This document shows positions 47,970 through 60,078 of a DNA stretch of 64,000 nt, piece by piece. Source of the DNA: Dugong dugon (lineage: Eukaryota; Chordata; Mammalia; Sirenia; Dugongidae); assembly GCA_030035585.1 (NCBI GenBank), contig CM057469.1:16734501-16798500 (forward strand). Direction: 5' to 3'. A program made the position numbers and the translations under genes. Below the pieces are notes generated by a model that had not been told where the DNA came from, ran no database searches, and saw only the letters and a list, made by a program, of their open reading frames with translations. The first letter of the stretch is position 1; the number at the start of each line of letters is the position of its first letter.

Positions 47970-48064
47970 GTGCGTTGTTGTTACTGGCAGCTGCTATAAG
48001 CATGGTGACCCCATGTACAACGGAACTAAACGCTGCCTGGTACTGCACCAGCCCCATGACCAGT
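47970..48064 (-). mobile_element. Long AfroSINE-like 3' fragment (antisense)
   Basis: GTTGTTGTTACTGGCAGCTG to GCCTGGTACTGCACCAGCCC matches the 3' domain of the elements at 46970 and 62228. Confidence 0.7.
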
Positions 48065-48299
48065 TGCAGATGAGACCATTACTTAGGACAAATAACATGA
48101 CGTTAGCACTTATTAACACGTTCATATAGCTTGAGACGAACTACTTAACTTAGAAGAGACGGGGCACTGAAAGAAGAGAACGCTAGGTATGTATTTTTTT
48201 TCTGATGACTGATAAGAGGCAGAGAGATGGAAGAAAGGTGACAGCAGTGAGGGACAGATAATGAGAGCAAAGGTTTAGCAGGAACCAGGCCCGTCCTGA

Positions 48300-48440
48300 A
48301 AATTTTTCACACATCATTTTGCTCATCCTCACAACACCCTCTGCGGTAGGCAGCATTATTATCTCCAGAGGAGGAAACAGGTATAGTAAGTGGCAGAGCT
48401 GGAACTGGAACCCAGACTGTCTGATACCAAAGCTCATGGT
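48300..48440 (-). repeat. MIR, antisense
   Basis: TATTATCTCCAGAGGAGGAA and AGTGGCAGAGCTGGAACTGG are the reversed MIR core. Confidence 0.75.
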
Positions 48441-48552
48441 AACATAACAAAGAAAAACTTCACCAGTTTAACAACTCTGTCTGCGAGAACAAAGCAAGTT
48501 GTAAAAGGAACCCCAGTAAAATATTCTGAGGTCTCATAATCCCACTGGACTA

Positions 48553-49023
48553 CAGGCAGTCCCCAGGTTAGGAATGTCTAATTTATATACAACCATAGTT
48601 AGGAACCAACCCCCATAAGACCTATTATATTAAAAATTCACTTGTCACATTATAGGGATTGCAACTAGGGTCATATAACAATATATGTATAAATTTTTGT
48701 ATCAGAAATTAACATGAGCTGTAAACTTTCACCTATAGCACAATAAAATAAAATAAAAAATTTGCAGTGCATACAATGGTTCGTAATAACAAACGCATGT
48801 AAAAATACTGTTATTATTGCTGTATTATGTTAAAGATGTTTGACTGTATCTGGAAGTGCTTCTTTAATGTTTTTTGTGCATAGAAAGGTACACTATATAC
48901 TATATACTAAGACATTTGACTAACGTTAGATACGAACTGTACCTAACTGTTCTGATTTACATACAAGTTCCACTTAACGACAGATTTAGGAACGGAACTT
49001 GTTCATAATCCGGGAACTACCTC
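48553..49023 (+). mobile_element. Second Tc/mariner-type element, split by L1
   Basis: It begins CAGGCAGTCCCCAGGTTAGG and ends in a decayed inverted repeat next to TA (49024-49025); TA precedes it at 48551-48552. It aligns with 10116-10482 outside a foreign segment at about 48639-48760. One TIR has lost several matches. Confidence 0.78.
48639..48760 (+). mobile_element. Very short L1 3' end inside the DNA transposon
   Basis: It ends TGTAAACTTTCACCTATAGC, ACAATAAAATAAAATAAAAA, the L1 3' terminus type seen at 8695-8739. AAAAATT sits at both junctions. About 120 bases long, it shows extreme 5' truncation. Confidence 0.75.
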
Positions 49024-49849
49024 TACTCTCATTCAGTTTTGAACTGTGCTGGCAGAGTTGGAGCTCAATAAATGATTACTGAATGCATGAACAGGATTCA
49101 AAGCAGTAAGCACTAAAAATTTCTGAACTGGAAAAATCATTATCTTACCCAGTTCAGGAATCATGTGGCCCCTGTGTAAACACTCCCAGGGTTAATCCTT
49201 CTACAAAATAAGAGTCACAATTTGGCCAAATTTTTGATACAACAGTTCAAGACCTCAAGCTCCCATATATACAGAGGCTTTGAAATATTTTTCTGAAATT
49301 CCCACTTTTGTAAAATTTCATCTGTCGATTCTTTAAAAATCATCAAAATATAAATACGTATGTCTATTCATGAAATTTGGTAGATGGCATGGACAAGTAA
49401 GTTATTCATTTTATTTCAGAAAACAATTGAAATCTAATGGATGACTAAGCCAGCCTATTTGTCTAGAAACTTAATGGTTAACTCTGCCTAATACCTTGTT
49501 AGTTCCACTCTCTTACATCTATTCTTTAGGAAGTTTCAAGAACTCGTATCTCTTCAGGCTTCTGTGTAAAAATAGATTTAAATTTTCTACAGTAGTAAAT
49601 ATCTTATGCTTAATTCAGTGTGATCATTCATGTTCTAACTTGGTTATTTCTTCAATAATACTTTTATTTAGGGAATTCTATACATCACATATTACTAAGA
49701 TATTCTCCTTAGGAGATTTACTCTTCTTCTACCAGTGTAATATCACAGAGCGTTTAGTAACTGCATGCTTGACCATTTGTATCACCCAGGGACTCCTATA
49801 AGGGATGATATTTAAAATATCCAAAGAATAATCAGTAGGGAATGGACAC

Positions 49850-50440
49850 TAATCAGTCAGGATGGAAAACAGCTGTACGCAACAGATACGGACAAATTAA
49901 TGTGTACTAACCGACCTGAAGGGTGTGATATTAAGGGTATTTGGCTAGGAAGCCAGGAATACCCAAATTCTGTCCTTGTCTATGAGGTGCACCAGAGAAA
50001 TATATGCCTAAAAGACACAGTGAGGTAACTTGGAATTTGGCCCCAAGTTCCAACAAAGAACCCAAGTTAAATCTTAATAGCCCCAAAGCAAAGTAGGCTC
50101 AAATGCCTACTTTGTTTCTTCCTACTGGAAGCCCGTATTTGAGTGTCGAATCTTTTCACTTTTCTGCAAGGACAAGCCAGACATTGCCTCCTTCAAACTT
50201 GATTCTTGCATCAAATGACACAAGGACCCAAAATGTTGGAGGTGATTTATCCTGACATTGACATCTGGAAGAAATGACTGTTAGTTTTCACTGCCTAGAT
50301 CCCACAGCTGTCCTGATGATTCTGCTTTTCCTTTGATTTTGTAAGCCACTTCCTAAACTTGCAGTAAAGACCTTAAGTTAGACAGAGTTGGTTTCTGTCT
50401 AACTTCTTGCATCCACAGCACCCCAACTGATACTCATAAA
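49850..50440 (+). repeat. Probable old MaLR/ERVL-type LTR
   Basis: The end GGTTTCTGTCTAACTTCTTG, CATCCACAGCACCCCAACTG, ATAC resembles the tails of MaLR/MER-class LTRs. The body is diverged and the start unclear. Confidence 0.45.
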
Positions 50441-50849
50441 TACAGTGAGTAAAGATACTTTATGCAAACTTGACCAGTAAGCTAAATTCAGAGGCCCATT
50501 CTAAATTTCATTTTACTGATAATCCAATACGCTACAGGGCACAGTCGGCTGAATCTCCTTCCACCATTCCAGTTCCTCTTCCTCTCTCTAACCTTGTTTA
50601 CCATGCTCAAACTCTAGGGTTTATTGGAACAGTTGCTATAGCCACCATGTTGTATGCACTTCTTTTTAAACATGACAATATGGAAGAGCCAAGCATATTG
50701 TAATAATCTATTTTAAGACATTAAAAAAACTTCTTGTTTATATTATAGATTTATGAACGTACAATCTTCCAAACTGATGCCAACATGTAATAAATTCCCA
50801 GTCGTTTAGAATGTTTAGTATGTGAAACCAGTCCTTTTTTTTTTTTTTT

Positions 50850-51111
50850 CTCTTTGATGTTTCTGCATCTCCACATTTGTTTCAGTTCCTCTGCTAGAAT
50901 CATATTCTTATTTATTTTCTCTCTGTGCATTCTTGGGATATTTCTGCTCAGTAGAAACACAATATCAGGCTTCACTGTTTTATTAAATATATCAAACAGC
51001 AGACTCTCTGGATGGTGAGCCAAAAGTTGCCGAAGGATGCATTTCTTTGTCTGCTGTGAATTATGCCAGCAGGCGCAACAGAGTGGTAAAGACTGTTGTG
51101 TTTTATATTAT
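50850..51111 (-). pseudogene. Unrecognised open segment followed by A-run
   Basis: On the minus strand an open frame of about 84 codons follows an in-frame TAA and has no good ATG at its start. It includes CCACWHNSQQTKKCIL, RQLLAHHPESLLFDIF and EELKQMWRCRNIKEK, then runs into a 15-base A-run (T-run at 50835-50849). The amino-acid pattern is protein-like (leucine-rich, Cys and His clustered near the start) rather than low-complexity. The A-run suggests a retroposed copy. I do not recognise the source. A transposon ORF or a chance frame are the alternatives. Confidence 0.35.
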
Positions 51112-51311
51112 TAACTGAATAAGTGACAACTGGCCCTTGCAAGGACCTGGTTGTCCTGTAGCCTTTGCCTTAATTAAGAGAAATTGAAGCCTTTTCTATT
51201 TTCTCCACAGATAAAGTGCATGTTTTCTTTGGCTTTTCTCTACGGAGTTTAGTTAATTCTTTTCAAATCAGGATACTCAAACTTAATATTTGTAGTCTCC
51301 TTTGTGTAAAA

Positions 51312-51478
51312 TCGCAGCCCTGGTGGTGCAGTGGTTAAGAGCTATGGCTGCTAACCAAAAGGTCGGAGGTTTGAATTCACCAGCCACTCCTTGGAAACCG
51401 TGTGGGGCAATTCTACTCTGTCCTGTAGGGTCGCTAGGAGTCGGAATTTCCTGGACTGCAGTGGGTTTGTTTTTCGTT
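51312..51478 (+). mobile_element. AfroSINE (sense)
   Basis: CAGCCCTGGTGGTGCAGTGG to GGTCGCTAGGAGTCGGAATT plus the GGGTTTGTTTTT tail. Short subtype. Confidence 0.92.
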
Positions 51479-52743
51479 TCTGTTTCATAAAATCTTCAAT
51501 GTCCTCGCATTGACTGCCACCCAATCCATTTGTTGTTCTCATTGTGCTCACCCAAACTCTGCGGATTTGTACTTAACCACACCAAATTCCATTTGTGTTT
51601 TTAAGTTTGTTTTTTAATGTTCAACAGCAGTTGAAAGTGAGTTGGTGTAGTTCTTTGAATGATCTCTTGTGTGAATAGAGACGATGTTTCTCCACAACTT
51701 TCACCGTGAAGGTTATTTAGTTTTCCTGTCGATAGGAAAAGAAACTCTACTGACATCGACTTTCTACACTTTAAATCAGTTCACCAGTATCTTCACATGA
51801 CTGTAAGTTTCTCCTCAAATTTCAGACTCTTTAAATCTGAGTTTTACACTTACTCATTGCATAAACCTGGACTCTATTCTTTTATTCTCTTTTTTATTTT
51901 TTAAAAGTACTTTTATTTTCATTCGCCCATGTACAAAAGTAGAATCAATAATGTGGCTACTACAGAGGATATTGTGAAATTAATTGAAAAATCACAGAGA
52001 TATGCTGCTTTAGGGGAGGGGAAACTTCCATGAATAATGTGTTGTACCAGTCTTCCTCCAAACACTTCTCTGACAAGCCCACAATTCTGGCACACAGATT
52101 TCTACCTACTTCTTGGGTTTCAAGTTTTTGCCTTTTATGAAGTAACCACTTCCCTTGAAATTTAGTCATATATTGCTCATTTTCTCATTGTCTCTGTTTC
52201 CTAAATAAAGGCTTGGAATGGATTTAACTCCTGAATTTGAGAAACTACAATAGAATGAGATATGTTTAAAGAAAACTGTTAATGAAACATTAAGCTACCC
52301 TACCTCCATAGGACTGTAGTATGAGAGCTTTGACAGGAACCTAGAGAACACCCAATCCAATCTCTGCATTATACAGAGGAGAAGACTGAGCTCTATGGGA
52401 GTTTAAGAAATTTTGAGATTTGTCCTAAATAACACACAAGTGGCAGATCCATGGTACAATTTCAAAAACATGCAATACTGATATTTCTTTCATTTTCTTT
52501 TTTAGAAGTATCTTAAGACTAAAACGGCTTGATTAAACTTTTAAAGTCTCAAAACACAACTAAAATAACCTGTTGTGTCTCATTTCTTTACAAAAGAATG
52601 ACTACTGAGGCCTGTGACTTTTAGAATGATGTCAAAAAATGGTGTATTTAGGGGTGATATTCAACATATTTAGCAGCAGAACAATATGGGCATTGCCCAA
52701 CTCTCTGTCCTGGTGCTACCAGCTGCCCATCAGTCTGGGTATA

Positions 52744-52906
52744 AAACCAAAACCTGTTGCCCTCGAGTCAATTCCAATTCATAGCGACCCTATAGGACAG
52801 AGTAGAACAGTCCCAAAGGGTTTCCAAAGAGAGGTGGGTGGATTTGAACTGCCAACCTTTTTGGTTAGCAGCCAAACGTTTAAACCACTGTGCCACCAGG
52901 GCTCCA
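52744..52906 (-). mobile_element. AfroSINE (antisense)
   Basis: ACCAAAACCTGTTGCCCTCG to GTGCCACCAGGGCTCC. Short subtype with one extra T in the B-box region. Confidence 0.92.
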
Positions 52907-53599
52907 AACAATAGCCAATATAGCTATAATATTTTAATTATTATGTTTGCTCAACGTAGTTTATTCTTTCTCAAAAATTTGAAGAGGAAATACAGGAACC
53001 TGCCCCCCCTCCTGCATTCCACATGATATTTCTAGTGGATTAGCCACTGGATTTAGGTATTGGTGATGGTAGCAGAACTGAACTTCTGTAGCTGGTAAGA
53101 CTGTATGCCTCCTCAAGTTAGAATTTTTAGTATGTTATTATACTTATCCACATACATAATTTATTGAGTTGTTATATTATGTTTAAGGAGTAAGGACAAG
53201 ATACGTGCCTTCTTAGAAACTTTAAATAGGAGCTCAATTAATATTTGCTGGTTTACTATAAAACTTTGTAAACAATGGCAATTTTTCCCAAAGTCAGTCT
53301 GGAAATGCACTATAGTGCTTGTTTTACTGAACAAGTCTGAATTCGTGGAAGGAACACATTCAGTTTTCCTGTGATTCTCTGTTGTTTAAAAGAGCCAGAT
53401 GGAGTGTTCCTTTGTCCTCTTGTTCTTACATAGAAGAAATTTATAAGAATCATAAAATATTAGCATTGGAACCTAGAAGTTTAATGTAACTTTCCACAGA
53501 ATGCAAAAATCCCTTCTGTAGTATCCCTGATAAATCTTCACCCAGCTTCTCCTTGAATGTTTTTTTCTTCTCTCTCTCTTTTTTTTTTTAATTGTGGTA

Positions 53600-53720
53600 A
53601 ATACATATGTAACAAGTTGTTTGCCATTTCAATCATCTTCACAGTTCAGTGACATTAGTTATGTTTACCATGTTGTTCAACAATTACCATAATCTGTTTC
53701 CAAACATTTTTAACAATAAG
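53600..53720 (-). repeat. L1 3' end-like fragment, antisense
   Basis: ATTGTGGTAAATACATATGT and TTCAGTGACATTAGTTATGT resemble the reversed termini of L1 3'UTRs seen at 37503. Short and diverged. Confidence 0.5.
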
Positions 53721-53805
53721 GAGCTCACTGCTTAAAGAAGAAAGCTGTTTCTTCCTCAGAGCTCTAGTTGCTATAAAGATCTGTGTTAACCCTCTGTATC
53801 AGTGG

Positions 53806-53990
53806 TTTTCAAAGTGTAGTGCCTGGGCCAGCAACATCATGTCACTTGGGAATTTCTTAGCAATGCAGATTCTCAGGTCTCCGTTCCCCCCGCCCCTTAC
53901 TGAATCAGGCACTCTAAGGATGTGGCCCAGCAGTGTTTTAACAAGCCCTCAAGGTGATTCTGATGCATGCTAAAGCGTGACAGCCACTGC
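53806..53990 (-). repeat. MER5A (hAT-Charlie) element
   Basis: CAGTGGTTTTCAAAGTGTAG at the left and AAGGTGATTCTGATGCATGC near the right are the reversed MER5A. The middle has the expected GAATCAGGCACTCTAAGGAT and the hAT-type ends. Confidence 0.85.
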
Positions 53991-53999
53991 CCTATATAT

Positions 54000-56740
54000 A
54001 ACTCCACACATTAGAATTAACAAGGACATTGCACTATGACTCTTTGGGTTGCAGATATTAGTAATCCAACTACAAAGTTAGATTTAGTGTAAAAAGGGAA
54101 TGTTCTAGTTCATGAAGTAGCTGATAGGATCAAAGGGATTGCTACAGGACCTGGGCTTCCAGGAACGAATGGTATGAAGACTTGCTATTTACCAGAAAAA
54201 TCTCACTCTCTTCCCAGCTCCCTCATGAACGCTCACGAGGGCTCCACCTCTACCTTCACCCCATCTGTTGCTCATTTTTCTCGGTCTCTGCTTGATTTCA
54301 TTCTCTTCCACTGGAGACAGGCTTTTGCAAATGGTGGAAAAGACGGCTATTTCCTCCGCTCCCCAACCTGCACACGCATCTTCACATTCCTTTAGAACCT
54401 GACCTCAGAAGCAAGGCTTTCCTTCTTGGGCTCCAAATCAAGGAATCCCAGGGGAGAACTCCTAGGATAGGAAATGTTAACTGAAGAAGGGTGTTGGGAA
54501 AGCTTGCTCAGCAGACAAATAACAATAACTACTGTAATCCATTACATAAACTATAGTCGATTTTACTTTGAGAAAAGGAAGTTTAGAAAGACCAGTCACC
54601 TTGCCCAAATCACTCCAGTCAGTCAAAAAAATAAAATTAAATTAAAGTAGTAATATTTAAGACTACACTATAGTCACTCATTTACTGAACACCTTCCTAG
54701 AAAAATTTAGTTTGGGCTTTAAGTCATCATATTTGTACTGAAATTTCTCCCCTCACGGAAAAAAAAGTAGCTTTATAAAAATAGTTTCATAAGTCTGCAG
54801 TAAAACAATGGTGAAAAAAATAAAATTTTTCCTATTGCGGACAGAAGGTTAAGATTTTTTTGCATTTGTGTCATTCAAAAATGATTGTTACAAACTTTGA
54901 ACTTGGCAGTAATGTACTCCCAATAGAGGAAGGGAAAAAATCAAGCCAATCTAAAGTCATGAAGACTTTAATAATGCATTTACGAACAAGCACAAAATAG
55001 AACATTTTATGGGTTTTTGCAAGGACTTTGACTTAAGTCTTCCTGCTTCAAAAAAGTGTTATTTAAGGATTCTACTTTAGCAAAACAATTTCTTTTTCTT
55101 TTTATGTGCCTTCCATATAATCCCAGGAAAAATATATATATATATATATATTCATCTCAATGAAATGTACAAATAAGGAACATTCATTTGATCTCTTCAG
55201 TCATAAGCTGGTCTTCCCATTTCCCTTTGGATAGTACACGGTATCAGAGCACATCAGAGTTTATGTTTTTAGAGCATATCATAAACCACATTAAGTGTGC
55301 TCTGTAGTTGAATCAACATAAGAACTTTAAGTTTGGAATTTCCTGACTCTTGAACATCTAAATTCCTAACACTGTTGTGTTACACCACTTACAGTTTCAT
55401 AAAAATAAGTGCCATTCTAGGTTTTGTCTTTTCAACTTTATATTTCCTTCTACCAATTAGACCATTGTGACTCTCCAGGACAGCATGTGACAAGGGTTTA
55501 TGTCAGCCAAAGCAGAACCGAGCTAATGTGGCACTAGTGGATTCTGAAATTGAAGCTCTTAAATTAATATTTGAAGAAGACATTATACGAAGTAATTGTT
55601 TTGTGTGTTTTGGCTTTTTTTTTTTCTAGTTGTTACAGAGTAATTGTTTTTTAATTCTTAAAATCATTATTGCCTTGTCCCACGAAGTTTTGTCAACACT
55701 CAAGCAGTTCAGAAGGCAATTGCAAAACTCAAGAAACATTAGTGGCGCTTAGGAAAAGGTCAAATCTTGGTAAAACATGAGCTCTCTGTTTTTCCATGAC
55801 CTTTTGCAATGAATTTTAAACCTGAAACTATGCAGAACAGAGATTTGGTTTCCCTTACTCACAATTTAATTTTAGTAGATAATTGGTAAAAAATAAAATA
55901 AAAGAAGCTTCATTCTGGTCTCCACTTGAACACTGAATAAGTCCATCCATGCCATTCTGTCACAAGTAGATTACCTGTAAAATGCTAAATTCCAAATCAA
56001 AGTATGGATATCCCCAAAGCCATCTAGATCTACTCTCACCTGTCACTTTCAACCGGGACTCAAAACAGCTCACATCCTAGTACCAGTTCTTGTTTTAGCA
56101 GGTACATACACAAAGCCTCCTGCTAGGGTCAGAATCTTGCTCTTCAATTTTTTTCCTTGTGGTCTTTTGTACACTGGTGCTGTGTATTAACTTTCTTCTC
56201 TATTCTTAATTTCTGACCAGTAGATTAACATATATGATGATGAGTATGATGATAATGATGACGAAGATGATCTCATAATCATTTAAGGAGTACTTACTAT
56301 GAGCCAACCACTATATTAGGTACTGTCTGTTCTGCTCCAGTATCTATATCTGTAATGCAAATCAGTTCATACATGAATGGTAAATAGGGGGATATTAGTA
56401 TAATCAAGATGGCTTTGGTTCATATGCCATTTTCCCCAGCATGCTAATATTTTGCAGCTCAATACACTTGTTAATATTTTGCAGCTCAATGTACACTAAT
56501 AAGAAAAAAAAAAGAAACCATGAAGTATTCTAGTACTGAACGTGATGTCCCTTAACCCTGCTTTCTTTCTCTTGGCTCTGTCTTGGAAGTGTTTGCCGAG
56601 CTGTTTTCCTGATTCTTGATGCATTTTTTCCCTCATCTCCATAACTTGGCAGTAACAGCCCTGACTTACACCCTATTCCATCAAGCAACCTTCACCTTTT
56701 CTTAAAGGCAAGACTTATATTTACTCAGTATTTCTTTTTT
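54000..56740. other. Intergenic stretch with few recognised repeats
   Basis: It contains a (TA)n run at 55135-55151, a GAT-rich run at about 56235-56270, and a short antisense L2/MIR-like remnant near 56275-56325. No gene or RNA was recognised. Confidence 0.4.
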
Positions 56741-56924
56741 TAGGAGGAGTTTAACTATGAGTTGGGATCTACTCGATGGCAACGGGTTTTTCAACTGTGA
56801 TAGTATTTTACTAGGATGGGTATTGTCATTGTCAGCGCATTGGTTACAAAGTTGCATAGATTTTGAACGACCTGCCTCAACCCTGTTTTTCCATAAACTG
56901 TCATGCTTTTAGTGTGCAAGTTTG

Positions 56925-57085
56925 CAGAATGCATGGTTTATTGTTTCTGCACATATTGTCTCATTCAGTCCTTCCCACTATTTTATGGTGTAGGTATTAT
57001 TCTCATTTGCTGATGGAAAGAAATCAAAGCTCAGAGAATTTAAGTAACTTGCCCAAAATTCCATAGTGAATGAGACGGCAAGATG
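56925..57085 (-). repeat. MIR, antisense
   Basis: ATTATTCTCATTTGCTGATG, AAATCAAAGCTCAGAGAATT and AAGTAACTTGCCCAAAATTC follow the reversed MIR core order. Confidence 0.75.
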
Positions 57086-57094
57086 ACTTTAAAT

Positions 57095-57465
57095 CATTGT
57101 ATTTGTTGCTGTTGATTGCTATTGAGGCGGCTCCAACTCACAGTGACCTCACGTATAACAGAACGAAATGTTGCCTGGTACTGAGCCATCTTCCTGATCG
57201 TTGGTATGTTTGAGCTCATTGTTGGGGCTATTGTGTCAGTCTATCTCACTGAGGGTTTCCCTCATTTTTATTGGTGCTCTACTCTACCAAACATGGTATC
57301 CTTTTCTGGCGATTGGTCTTTCCTGATAACGTGTCCAAAATAAGTGAGTAGAAGTCTCACCGTCCTCACTCCGAAGGAACATTCTGGCTGTATTTCTTTT
57401 AAGACTGATTTGTTCATTCTTTGGACAGTCTACAGTATACTCAACATTCTTCTATTCAGCTGCTC
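57095..57465 (-). mobile_element. RTE/BovB-like LINE 3' end (antisense)
   Basis: The (CAA)n-type end is reversed at TTGTTGCTGTTGATTGCTAT. The ORF C-terminus block follows in reverse (TATCCTTTTCTGGCGATTGG, TTTAAGACTGATTTGTTCAT), homologous to 1880-2060 and to 39008-39327. Confidence 0.75.
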
Positions 57466-58890
57466 CCTAGAGTCTTAGAAAGGACTAGTGTGAGGGCACA
57501 GGCAGTGAGATACAGATACCCCTGCAAGAGAGTGCTGGGGAAGTCAGAATAGTGATCTGCCCCAGACTGACAGCACTTTCTTTTCATTTCTTGTGGAAGA
57601 TATCCCAGAACATTTTTTCTTTTATTGTTCCAGAAAAAGGCTCCATAAAAATAAATGAAATATGTGGGTCAGCTATAGCAAGCTACTGATAACGTCACAT
57701 GAAGGAGGCTGTGGAATTCTGCAGGGGGAAGAAAAGAAAAAAAGAAACCCTGGCTCTGTCTCCACGGTACAGGGGATAGTGCGTTCCAGAAAGGGAGGGA
57801 TGGAGAGAATGTTGAGGATTCAAATAAAAAATAATCTCAGAAAAGATTATTCCATTGCCCGTTCAGTTCCTTTTAGAAATTGAATGTGATTTGAGGGAAG
57901 CACTGTTGTTCTTCTCACAAATGAAAATAATACATTTTAAAAGAACTTGTCTTATGCAGTATGATCCCATACAGAGCACACACACCCAAAACCCTTGGAC
58001 AGTAAACATCAAAATATTAATGGTATTTATCTCTGAGTGGTAGAATACATTTTTTCTTTTTGCTAATTTATGTTTTACAAAACATCTAAAATGAACAAGC
58101 ATATTTTTTAGCAAGAAAAGAAGTGATAAAAGTTACTTTTGATAATTCTCTTTTTAGGAGCATTTTGTGCTTTTATTTACTGGAAACAATAGATTTTGTA
58201 TTTGGGAAAGGGATTGGGGAAGATATCAGTAATTTGCCTGAGATAGTTCAGTCTTTTATAGATTGGTATCACTCAGTTTTGCTGTCCCCCATATAAAAAA
58301 CTACAGACTCATACTGAATTTTTTTCCACTATTCTTTCATTTCAGCCTTTCCTGACTCTGCTTCTCCCTCTTTCCCTGCCTTTTATCTCCTCCACACTCA
58401 CAGGCTCGTGGTCCATTCTGCACTGCCTTACACCATGCTGCTGCTTTTTTCCTGCTTTTCCTCCCTCAAGCATCACTGCTCCCCTGGATCCTGCTACCTC
58501 CGTGCTGACTCCAGCATTCTCTCCTACCATATGGTGCCAGCCTCCACACCTGATTGTACACTCCTGATTTGTTTTTTGTTTTTTGTTTTTTTTGCACCTT
58601 TTTTTTGTCTGTTTGTTTCTCTGAACAATAGCAGTGGCTATTTGTCTGCTTCTAAGGAAGCCATGTCATTGGGCTTCCTGGCAGTGCCAACAAGAAGACA
58701 GATTCCTTCTAGAAAATTATGCGAAAAAAGCCCAACAACAACAACAAAGCAAAAACAAAAACCCATCTCTAAGGTTCTTTCTGCTCCCTTTCATTAATTT
58801 TTCCTTTACTTGCCACAGCAATATGGCCATACATAAAAACCAGGAGACACCTCAATAAACACATAAAAGGTCATTATAGACTATCCCCTT
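57466..58890. other. Intergenic stretch, little recognised
   Basis: There are T-rich and CAA-rich patches near 58570-58620 and 58735-58760. No coding or RNA gene is supported. Confidence 0.4.
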
Positions 58891-58899
58891 AGCACCTTT

Positions 58900-59850
58900 T
58901 CCTTTTACCCTTTATTGTTTATTATGGGTGAATTACAATAATATGTGAACCTAATCTCACTAGTAGCTGCCTAACCTCTGTGGAAGATTGCTGTAAGTCC
59001 TCAGAGCTTGTCTGCAACATCTACTTCCATCCATGAATCCTTGTGGTGTTTATCTCCTGCCCTTTGACACACATGTATTTTACTAGGGTATCCACGCTTC
59101 TTACCAATTTCTGCTCTCTGGATCAATATTAGCATGATGTCATTAATTCAGTAGATCAGCATGATTTTCTGCTTCCGCAGATGATCGAGACGGTCAAGGA
59201 CCCTGTGGACTATATTGTGATAGAATAGTTAACATAACACCATGGCAAGACGGTGACTGTGTTCTGCTGCCTTGTAAAAGCAAACTGGTTTTTATTGTCC
59301 TTCCTAATGGTGATTAGAAGGATCGCATTCATCATATCAGTGTGCCAATAGAGATGCAACATCTGGCACAGCAGCTGCAACTGGGTAGCCCCAGTCATTA
59401 CCTGCCTTGGTCCACCTGATTGTCACAAGGGCCATACAGATGAATCAAATGGAGATATGATGGAGGTCACCACACCTGCATCCCTCTGCTAATCCCCACA
59501 GTTCTTTGTGGGATATAGTACTGCTTCTGATTTACTATCTTGGCTGGAGAGCGGTGTCAAGGACTTCCACTTGGCCCTTCCTGTTATAACTCTTACTCCA
59601 TAGATCAGGTATGCGATGTGAGAATTCTGCCTGCTGCTAAGCATACGCATCCCAATGATGCACTTGTGCCTGGGGAAGTAACCACAGGATGAATCTGAAG
59701 ACTCCACTGTCAGATGGACTCCAGCCAGGATTCCATTTACCACCTGGCTTCCATAAGTTTTCACTATAACTGGGGACTTAGGCTGGTGTTTTGAGTCCCC
59801 TGTAGCCAATAGCCCTCACAATGCCTGAGCATTCCCCCTTTCCCTATATA
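58900..59850 (-). pseudogene. ERV-L pol N-terminal remnant (protease/RT)
   Basis: On the minus strand, the 59809-59489 frame resembles the ERV-L pol start (with VNGILAGVHLTVESSD and VRVITGRAKWKSLTPLSS). Further on, FAFTRQQNTVTVLPWCYVNY is the RT region before the catalytic box, which has decayed into stops. The order fits the 5' LTR junction at 61719. Broken and non-functional. The protease label is positional inference. Confidence 0.65.
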
Positions 59851-59851
59851 C

Positions 59852-60078
59852 AGTTATTGTATGTTGTTGTTGTGTGCCATTGAGTCAATTCCGACTCATA
59901 GCAATCCTGTAGAACAGACTAGAACTGCCCCATAGGGTTTCCTAGGCTGTAATTTTTACGTGAGCAGGTTGCCAGGTCTTTTCTATCATGGAGTGGCTTC
60001 GTGGGTTTGAACTGCTGACCTTTTGGTTAGCAGCTGATCGCTTACACTGCACCACTAGAGCTCCTTAAGTTATTGTAT
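59852..60078 (-). mobile_element. AfroSINE (antisense) with TSD in ERV-L
   Basis: AGTTATTGTAT at 59852-59862 and 60068-60078 is a perfect target duplication around a longer-subtype SINE. It inserted into the ERV-L internal region. Confidence 0.93.

Noticed and set aside
50470-50703. 77-codon plus-strand ORF with a hydrophobic segment
   Set aside because: It starts at TTG rather than ATG and has no recognised family. The hydrophobic stretch alone is weak evidence, so it is not listed as a gene.
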